A stretch of 64,000 nucleotides of DNA from Talpa occidentalis (taxonomy: Eukaryota > Chordata > Mammalia > Eulipotyphla > Talpidae). The position numbers and the translations under genes were made by a program. Positions 55,991-64,000 of this stretch are shown piece after piece; the first letter of the stretch is position 1; each line of letters begins with the position of its first letter. Location of the stretch: contig NW_023602073.1 in the NCBI RefSeq assembly GCF_014898055.3, positions 17,841,784 through 17,905,783 on the forward strand, read 5' to 3'. The notes below the pieces were generated by a model. That model was given only the letters and a program-made list of their open reading frames with translations, searched no databases and was not told the origin of the DNA.

Positions 55991-57019
55991 AAAGCAGATG
56001 TGTGACAAATCACCACATCAATAGATGTTTTTTAGAACATGATCTTCATGCTGCTAGGTACTAAAATAAGTCCTATATTTGTATCTTGTATATTATATAT
56101 GCAATGTATCACCCATCTTTACAATGAGAACATTGTGCCTTAAAAGTTCGGATGCTTAATGGCATCCAGAGTGGAATTGGGAAGGGCAGGCTTCGAGCAG
56201 AGAGATGGCTTCGAGCTTGTACTTGTGAACTCTGCAGGTATCTTTCTTCAATTTAATGATTCTGTTAAAGCATCACATATAGGCTTATCCCTCCCCACCA
56301 ATGAACAGACCCTGACTCACCACATTCAAAAGAACATACATTTTTTATCCTGTTACTAGAAAAGCATTTGAAGACTTATTGAAAACTCGCCAACATAGCC
56401 CAGAAGAGGTGTTAATGCAGGGGCTTTTGCATTCCATCATTGATATTTTCAGGGAAACAGATATTTCCATTTAAGAAGCTATGTTATTGGTGCTCCATAG
56501 AACACAGAGATAGCTGAGAAAATAGAAGTCACATGAGAAGCAGTAAAACCTGGAAATTTTCATAGCTTTCAGATTCTTCAAGGACAGTCCATCTCATTCA
56601 CTGACTCAAAGGAGGTTTTGCACCTCAGTCATCTAGTAGTTAAGTTATTCAGTTTTTACACTCTTAACACACCAACTCATTTATCTCTCCAGGATGTTTT
56701 ATGAGCTGTTCTCTGTGATGAACATGCAGTTGACAACTAGAATCACATGCTTCTTTTAGTAATTTATTCACAAGGTAGTTAAACATTTAATTGCTGGTAC
56801 TCTGATGGTCACTCAGAAGCCAGACAGAAGGGGAACCACTCCCCAGGACTCCACGGCAGAACCAGGGAGGACACAGGTAAACAGGCTGTGGGGGCAGGTC
56901 CAAGGAGCTCAGGAAGAGTCATCACATAAAATTCTAATTTGCTGTGTGGGGGGACAGGAGTTAGCTCTGTAATGGGGATGGCTGGGGGCAAGAGCAGCTC
57001 AGCATCAAGAGTTTATACA
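55991..57019 (+). other. spacer between X and V1R-D 5' flank
   Basis: Colinear with 19081-20175 in unit B. Nothing gene-like. Confidence 0.65.
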
Positions 57020-57145
57020 TTTGGACTATAAAACCAGCTAGTGGTTACCTTAAGGAAAGATGGAAGGAGGGTGGCTAAATTGGAAAAAAAGGGGACATGG
57101 TACGGTTAAGGAAAGTTTTGAACTTTTAGGGGAAACCTTACTGTA

Positions 57146-57179
<34 letters not shown>

Positions 57180-57277
57180 TGATTGTTTTTCAACAAAGAA
57201 CTCCTGCCTTATATAATGTTATAATGTAACATTACTCAAATAAGCATAAATAAAAAATTTTAAAGAAATGCAAAAAA
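57020..57277 (+). mobile_element. 270-bp retroinsertion with (TA)n, copy in unit D
   Basis: Flanked by AAGAGTTTATACA (57007-57019 and 57278-57290), at the identical position to unit B. Confidence 0.82.
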
Positions 57278-58385
57278 AAGAGTTTATACAGATTTTAGGG
57301 GGACAGTTGAAGGTAATAAAGATATAAGTAAGAAGAAGAGGAAGCCAAACTGCAGAGGAAAATATATTTAGGTGCATGAATGACAGGTGAAGCCACATAT
57401 GGTGTGTTGGAGGTTTCCAGGGTGCTTCTATGATACAGAAGGAGAAGGAACAGAGGAAGCAACACTAATTTGCAAAGTGGTTAAAATCACAGTAGCAAAT
57501 AATAAAGTGTTTGACCTACAGGGTGGGGTTCTTTAGATTGAAAAGAGTCACTAGATTAGAAAAAGAAATTTAGTAACACCAGTTTCAGTCTATGGAATGA
57601 AATGCTGGGATGGGGAATCCTTTTCTGCTGACTTGTTGGGAAGTGCTGGCAGGAGAAGGAGAGAATGAGACTAGGAAAGACAGAAGAAAACATCACTTCA
57701 CTCTGCTCCAAAGCCAGGGGAGATCAGGAATGCAGATTTACCACAGAGATAGAGCCTCCTGCCTCAGGGCACTTTCCTACCCCTTGCCAGGAGAGGGAAG
57801 TCACATAAGCTCCTCTGTGAAACTACTGTCATTTAGCAAAGTATATTTCTTTGGAGAAAACACAACTCATTGAAGCCACACATGCAAAGTGTCTGAGGAA
57901 TGAGTGTGTGGACTGGAAAGGGGCGGTGGGTGGGCCCAGCACCACCCATTACTGTCAGGCAATTTGCCAGGTGTGGGTAGTGAGGGAGAAGGAGGCAGCT
58001 GAGTTGAGAGCATTATAGCTCAGAGGACCACTGGGTGGTACTGCCCTGGCTAAGCTATTGTCAGGGAGGAATAAGTCATGTGAGCTTCAGGCATGAGGGA
58101 CACAGAGAAGGCCCTTTGGAAAGGTGGGCAGATTCACTGGTGTGGCCTTTATGGGAGATGTTTAATTGTCATTATCACTGTTGGTGTCAACTGAAGCAGC
58201 AGGAAAGAAGAACAAAGAGCAAATAGTGAGGTGAGAGCCACGCCAGGGCAGAACCACGCACATGTATTTCCTTCAGATTGAGACTATTTGTGTCACTAGA
58301 GCAGACAGGAAGTCACAGACCTCAAACATGTCATTCTGACTTACTTTTGTCTCAAACTTTCTCCTTGTTCTGTTCCTGAAATCAG
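57278..58385 (+). other. V1R-D 5' flank
   Basis: Matches C 36370-37473, without the LTR that unit B carries. It ends TTCCTGAAATCAG at the ATG. Confidence 0.7.
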
Positions 58386-59284
58386 ATGACTTGGACCTTC
58401 ATCCAGAGATTACTCTTCCTTTGTTTTCTTGGACATGGAATTGTGGGCAACGTCCTTATCCTAGGGGATATTTATATGCTTTTATCATGGGGCCCGAGAG
58501 GAAATCTATTGACCTTATCCTCATCCACTTGGCTTTTGCTAATACAGTCATTGTTTGTACCAAAGGAAGCAGATCTGTAAGCACAGTATTTCATCTTGGA
58601 ATTGTCCTAGGTAACACTGGTTGCAAGATTGTAAATTATCTGGGGAGGGTGGCCCGGGGCCTCTCCATCTGCACCACCTGTCTCCTCAGCGTGGTCCAGG
58701 CCATCACCATCAGTCCCAGGACCACCTCCTGGAGAAAGCTCAAGCCAAGGTCTGCATGGCAAGTGCTTCCCTGTCTCCTGCTCTTTTGGGTCTTCAATTT
58801 CCTGATCAGCTCTAACCTGCTCTTCTACATCACAGCAGCCCAGAGCACCAACAGCTCTGCACTTGGTCTTGATTTTCAACATTGTGATATTCTTCCATCT
58901 GAGCAATTTGTGAGGTGGCTTTTCCTCACTCTGATGACTCTGCGGGATGTTGTCTTTCAGAGTCTGATGGGCTGGAGCAGCGGGTACATGGCCTTTCGCC
59001 TGTACCAGCATCATAAGTGTGTCCTTTATCTTCAGACCTCCAGGCTACAAGGAACTCCCAGTCCAGAGATGAGAGCTACTCAGAGTGTCCTCTTGCTAAT
59101 GACCTGCTTCCTTTTTTTTTATTGGGCAGATTTCATTCTCTCCTTCTACATTGGCTCCTTTTTGACAAAAAGCCATATCATTTACTATATTAAAATGGTT
59201 CTAGGTTATGGTTATGCCAGTTTCAGCCCCGTAGTGCTGCTGAGCAGGGATATCCGCGTGACTAAATGCTGGCGAGCTCAATGA
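58386..59284 (+). pseudogene. V1R-D: vomeronasal type-1 receptor with 1-base deletion
   Basis: 899 bp, equal to the 900-bp V1R-C frame minus one base. The run of five G in B and C (CTAGGGGGA) is four here (58464-58467, codon 27 in TM1), shifting the frame to a stop at 58578-58580. After the deletion the original frame stays open to the end (TGA at 59282-59284), with LIHLAFAN, LSVVQAITISPR, PSPEMRATQS and SPVVLLSRD all intact. A downstream in-frame ATG exists (IMGPERK) but would drop TM1. The C-terminus ends RAQ as in C. Because the lesion is a homopolymer length change, a sequencing or assembly error would make this a second intact receptor. Confidence 0.92.
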
Positions 59285-60084
59285 AAATAGGGGGTCCTTT
59301 TACATCCATGCCTCCAGGAAAGACGGGGATGTTACTTTGAGGGGTTCCTTCTCCTTCATTTCTATCTTACTGTTCAATTTTATAAGAACAGATTTTTTTT
59401 TTCTTGCCTTAAGAGAGTCCTGGAATGAGTCAATCTTAAGTTCTTTGTGGAATTCCTGTTAGTGATGAAGACAGACTCTTTCCGGCTTCCATTCAACCCT
59501 TCCTAGCACATGGCTGTTGTGTTCTTGTTGCACAGATAATGGGAATATGTTACTTCTTATTTGAAAGAACGATTTCAAAATATGAGTACCTTGCATTTGT
59601 ACTTATATTTTCCTATCATAGGAATGGGGAGTCAAAGTTCATTTTCAAAATGCTGTCTGCAGAGTTGGGGTAAGACCATGCAGGAGAGGGAGAGAGCCAG
59701 GATTGCTGAACACACCCTGTTTTACAATTTTGACTGTAAAATCATACAACAATTGTATATCATTTTAAAAATTAAAAATTTCACACTATCAAAATGTAAA
59801 GTAACTGAAAAGAAAAGTTGCAATTGCATGTTAATTGCTGGCACAGTCAGACAAAGAATCATTGCAAATGACTAAGCATAACATTTTCTACTGCTTTTGT
59901 TTTTGTTTTTCATTATTTATCTTTTATTTGAAGTCTAACATTTCAGTGCTCGCTTCGGCAGCACATATACTGAAGTCTAACATTTCATTATGACCTTGGT
60001 ATTTATTGCTGACAATCAACACATGTAAATACTGCTTTGTCTTTGTCAACTAACAATCTGCCCTTCAGCACGCCATTGTCCCCA
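59285..60084 (+). other. V1R-D 3' flank, truncated
   Basis: Matches the C flank to CGCCATTGTCCCCAT, then passes at about 60084 directly into inverted block Y, a rearrangement junction. Confidence 0.75.
59946..59970 (+). pseudogene. U6 snRNA 5' fragment (tailless retropseudogene)
   Basis: 25 bp identical to the 5' end of U6 snRNA (begins GTGCTCGCTTCGGCAGCAC and runs through ACATATAC), with no poly(A). It is flanked by a perfect 17-bp target duplication TGAAGTCTAACATTTCA (59929-59945 and 59971-59987). Units A, B and C have one copy of the target and no insert. It is too short to be a functional spliceosomal RNA. Confidence 0.93.
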
Positions 60085-61395
60085 TGAAATCTGGGTTGTA
60101 GTCAGTAGTTGTGTTCCACTGTTGGTTCCAGTGTTGGCTCCTGTTGTGACAAGTATATCATAGTTATTGGTGAATAGTAACAGTAGGGAAACTGAGAGGT
60201 TGGTGGGAACCCACTGTATTTATCTGTGCAATTTCTCTGTAATTTAAAGCTATATTATAATTTAAAAGTCAATATTTTTAAGAAAAAAATAAAGATTTTT
60301 CCATGAAAATACTGAGAGAATTCATGATCAGTATCCTTAGCTTTGCTTTATTTTTAAAAAATGTATAATTTCAAAAATTTACTGCAAGTAATGCCACTTG
60401 CTCCAGAAGGTCATGTCCTGTCCTCACAGTGGAGACCTACCACGGGGTGACATGTGTGCAGCCCAGACCCTGAAAATTTTTCTGGGGCCCCAGTTCCACT
60501 ACAGACATCTTTCTTTGCTGCCCTGTCATTCAACAGAAGGAGCTCCAGCATGAACTACATGAAATGGGAAAGGAAACTCTTCAAGCGAGTGAAATAGGAG
60601 TCAAAAGAAACATTCATCTGCACAAAGGAACAGAAATGATAAATATGCATCATAGATAGTACCCGATTCATCGAAAGCTAAGCAGAAAAAAGCTATTTAA
60701 AATGGAAGAAAAATATGATTTTGGGAAAAGAGGAAACAATATAACAAGATGGTCTATTTAAATCAACTATATAAATAATTAGCTTCAATATAAATGGTCT
60801 ATCTTGGGTTTTAAAAGAAATGTTAACACAGCTATAATAATTGACATCATAAAAGTATGTACTGACCATGGTGTAATTAAAGCAGAAATTAGTAGTTAAG
60901 GAAAGATAATTGGAAAATCTCTAAATACTTAGAAATGAAGCAACATGCTATGACTAATAAGGGGGGACAAAAAGAAAGTCTGAGAGGAAATATTGCTAAT
61001 ATTTCAGCTTAATTAAATGAAAATAGAAGATGTCAATATTGTGGAATGACTCGCAATGAAACATGTAGCATTAAATGCTTGTCTTAGAAAAGAAGAGAGG
61101 TTGACATCAATAACCTAAATGTCTAAGAAACAAGAACGATAACCAGAAAACCAAAGCACAGATGAAGTGAAAATATAACAAAACAAAAGCAGAAATAAGT
61201 GAAGTTTACTGTACAGAATGCACATTTCCAGGGGCTATTTCAACAGGTCAGGGCAGGTTGTGAATCAAAGGTGTGGCCTCACCTTTCCCAAGAAAAGATC
61301 AGAGTCAGTGCAGGTTTTTTAGATGCCTCTAGGAGTGCTCAGATTCCATGCCTGAGAATACAATCTTCATGGAAGAGTTAACATGAGCATTTTTT
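60085..61395 (-). other. duplicated block Y, copy 4 (inverted)
   Basis: Reverse complement of 12797-14110, with the E-like piece at about 60400-60570. It carries no SINE at its outer end because homology stops before that site. Confidence 0.75.
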
Positions 61396-62015
61396 TTTAA
61401 AATATTTTTTCCATCACTTTTCATTTTTGTACAATGTATGCATTTTCATCTTGGGTATAGTCCCCGTGAAATTCCGACCACCCATTCACCCGTGAACTAT
61501 CACCATGGTCCCTTAGGCTTTTCCCACCCCTATTTTGATCCTACTCCCTTCTCCACCCCCTGCAATATGTCTCTGATTTTGATTTTTACTTTATTATAGT
61601 TTTTTTTCCCTGGTCCCTTATTTGGATCCTCTCCATTCCTGCTATAAGTGAACCCATCTGGTACACTGCTGGTGGGAGTGCAGACTGGTGCAACCACTAT
61701 GGAAAACTGTACGGAGGTTTCTCAAACTACTAGAAATGGAGCATCCATACTATCCAGCAATTCCACTCCTAGGGATCTACCCAAAGGACACAAAAACATT
61801 AATTCAAAAGGACACCTGCACCCCTATGTTTATATTGCAGCACTATTTACAAGCGGTAAGCTATGGAAACAAACAAATGTCCAAAAATAGTATCAAGATG
61901 TGGCACAATGGAATATTACTCAGCAATCAAAAAAGATAAACTCATGCCATTTGCAGCAACATGGATGGAGCTGGAGGGGATCATGCTCAGTGAAATAAGC
62001 CAGAAAGAAAAAAAA
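61396..62015 (-). mobile_element. 5'-inverted L1 beside Y (copy 4, inverted)
   Basis: 61396-61660 is 3' UTR in minus orientation and 61660-62015 is ORF2 end in plus orientation. It is the mirror image of 43481-44127, confirming that Y and this L1 moved together. Confidence 0.82.
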
Positions 62016-62510
62016 AATTAGTATTCTTTTTGTGGGCCAGCAGAGCAGTGCTGTGTGGGTGGGGAGTATACCAAACAGCTGGATGTGGTTATTTATGAAA
62101 TGCTCCCTTTTCCCAGGTGCCACTGCTCCAAAGTCCTCAGAGCATGCTGAGCTCAGGGACACAAGCTCCAGCAAGTAGACAGGCTCCAACCCCAAGGGAG
62201 CTTCAGAGAATCCTGGCGATTCCTGAGCTACATCATAGAATCACTGCAACAACAATTATGTCCCCAGATATTTCTTGGGAGTCCATTATGTGCCAGGCAC
62301 AGTATACAATGAAGTCATGAACATAAAATCCTTATTTCATGAAGACTGAAATGAATAAATGGGTTCATTTTTTTTAAAGTCTAGTCATTTTTTAAAATTA
62401 GTTTCTTTGATGAGTGAATGAAACTGGAACTTCAGAACTGTTAGACCCGGGGGAGGGTCTCCTGACATTCAGAAGGGAAGGTGATGTGGAGTTATCACAG
62501 AGCCATATCC
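62016..62510 (-). other. duplicated block V, copy 3
   Basis: Inverted match to 43000-43480. No gene seen. Confidence 0.6.
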
Positions 62511-62514
62511 ATGG

Positions 62515-62715
62515 AGTCTGCATTGTTGGGCAGTGATGAATGTCAAAATCAGCTGTTCTCTTCTGCTGGAGCCCCTCTATTTAATGACAAGTGAGGAAGG
62601 AGCCATGTCTTTAATGTATAGGGGCCCCAGAACACTTCTCAGGGTCTGGGCTGCACACTTGTCAAGCCGAGCTAAGTCTGCACTGTGACTGCAGGACATA
62701 AACTTGTAGAACAGT
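62515..62715 (+). repeat. repeat E, copy 11
   Basis: Same variant as 28600-28800, again adjoining block V. Confidence 0.5.
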
Positions 62716-62729
62716 GGCTTGTTTAGCCA

Positions 62730-64000
62730 CAATTTTTTTTTAATTTTATTTTATATTCCCTATACAATTGCAACCCCCTTATTTTGACCCCAATCACTCC
62801 TTTCCCCACCTCCCCCATAGTGTGTCTCTGGTTAATAGTTGTTTGTTGATTTTGATTTTTTCTTTCTTATAGTTATTCTTTTTCCTGGTCCCTTATTTAG
62901 ATTTTCTAGATTCCTGCTATGAGTGACACCATCTGGTATTTTTCTTTTTCTTTCTGGCTTATTTCGCTGAGCATGATCTCTTCCAACTCCATCCATGTTG
63001 CTGCAAATTGCATGTGTTTATCCTTTTTGATTGCTGAGTAATATTCCATTGTGTATATATACCACATCTTCTTGATCCAATCATCTGTTTTTGGGCATTT
63101 GGGTTGTTTCCAAAGCTTAGCTATTGTAAATAGTGCTGCTATAAACATAGGGGTGCAGGTGCTCTTTGGAATTAATGTTTCTGCGTCCTTTGGGTAAATA
63201 CCTAGGAGTGGAATTGCTGAATCATATGGAAGCTCTATGTTTAGTAAGTCAAGAAAACTGCACACAGCTCTCCATAGTGGTTGGACCAGTTTGCACTCCC
63301 ACCAGCAGTGCAGGAGAGTTCCTTTTTCTCCACATTCTCACCAACATTTGTTGTTGCTAGTTTTTTTAATATGTGCCATTCTCACTGGTGTGAGATGGTT
63401 CTCATTGTAGTTTTGATTTGCATTTCCCTGATTGCAAGTGATGTTAAACATTTTTTTCATATGCCTATTGGCCATTTTATTTCCTCTTTGGAGAAGTTTC
63501 CTTTTAGCTCTTCTGCCCATTTTTTGACTGGATTATTTTCTTTGTTTTTGTTAAGTCTCATCAGCTCTTTGTAGATTTTTGTGATCAGTCCTTTATCATT
63601 AGTGTTGGGTGCAAAAATTTTCTCCCAGTTGGTGGGGTTTCCTTTGTTTTGGTTATTGTCTCTTTTGCTGTGCAGAAGCTCTTTAATTTGATGTAGTCCC
63701 AGCTGTTTATCTTTGCCTTCACTGTCACTGCTTTGGGTGATGTGTCTGTAAAGATGTCTTTGAGGTGCATGTCTCGTAGTGTCTCGCTTATATTTCCTTC
63801 AATATATTTTATGGTTTCAGATCTTATGTCTAGTTCTTTAATCCATTTTTGAGTTGGTTTTTTTGCATGGTGTGAGGTAATAGTCAAGCTTCATTCTTTT
63901 GCATGTAGCAACCCAGTTTTCCCAGCACCATTTATTGAACAAACTTTCTTTGCTCCAGTGCATATTCTTTGCTCCTTCGTCAAAGATTAGTTGACCATAA
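62730..64000 (-). mobile_element. L1 3' portion running off the window
   Basis: 3' UTR from the poly(T) at 62730, then ORF2 C-terminus in minus orientation (a 119-codon frame 63265-62906, then broken frames to 63887). It extends past position 64000, so its 5' extent is unknown. It inserted into sequence following repeat E, at GTTTAGCCACAA. Confidence 0.88.

Noticed and set aside
59946..59970. Functional U6 snRNA gene
   Set aside because: Only 25 of about 107 bases are present, with no upstream PSE/TATA and no terminator, and the fragment is flanked by a target duplication.
1..64000. CRISPR array, bacterial operon or novel defence system
   Set aside because: Sequence content is mammalian throughout (L1, tRNA-SINE, ERV LTRs, V1R). 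There are no regularly spaced short repeats and no prokaryotic gene organisation.

Overview
This is nuclear DNA from a placental mammal. It is AT-rich and dominated by LINE-1 (L1), tRNA-derived SINEs and solitary endogenous-retrovirus LTRs. The only genes I can recognise are four copies of one vomeronasal type-1 receptor (V1R) gene. There are no Alu, B1/B2 or bovine-type SINEs. The SINE family present (A/B boxes of a tRNA, a body containing CTGCTCCCCTCAGCAGTGTA, an AATAAATAAATCTT tail) does not match a family I can name with confidence, so I do not assign an order or species.

The window is a patchwork of segmental duplications in both orientations, and most stretches occur three or four times. 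The V1R copies are: A, 8152-9042 (minus; nonsense codon 197, with an LTR inserted at its start codon); B, 22393-23283 (plus; intact, 296 codons); C, 37474-38373 (plus; nonsense codon 178); D, 58386-59284 (plus; one base missing at codon 27). Each broken copy has a different single lesion, so inactivation followed duplication. B is the only obvious candidate for a functional receptor.

Layout: 1-776 is a GC-rich exon-like block (X, minus), then an LTR and two SINEs. 3511-8151 is the 3' flank of V1R-A, carrying a 5'-inverted L1. 9045-12617 is the A 5' flank, broken by one LTR1, one composite LTR1/LTR2 element and one solo LTR2. 12797-15240 is duplicated non-coding block Y+Z. 15385-17970 is L1 copies, one split by an LTR. 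18190-22392 is X plus the B 5' flank, with an LTR flanked by 6-bp repeats. 23284-25425 is the B 3' flank folded into an inverted repeat. 25426-34395 is LTR2, a 1.07-kb LTR, SINEs and a second Y+Z. 34395-42370 is the X/V1R-C unit. 42370-55090 is a third Y+Z, interrupted by an approximately 6.7-kb near-complete L1 (minus, dead ORFs) and followed by shorter L1s. 55090-60084 is the X/V1R-D unit, with a U6 snRNA fragment downstream. 60085-64000 is an inverted Y block and an L1 that runs off the window.

Nested and shared insertions give a relative history. The SINE in all Z copies and the 5'-inverted L1 next to Y predate the duplications. A 270-bp insertion is shared only by units B and D. The LTRs beside A, B and C, the U6 fragment in D and the long L1 in the third Y+Z are private and later. 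I found no bacterial-type system, CRISPR array or novel multi-gene pathway. The most interesting material is the V1R birth-and-death record, the LTR sitting at a receptor start codon, the tailless U6 insertion, and a possible L1 3' transduction.
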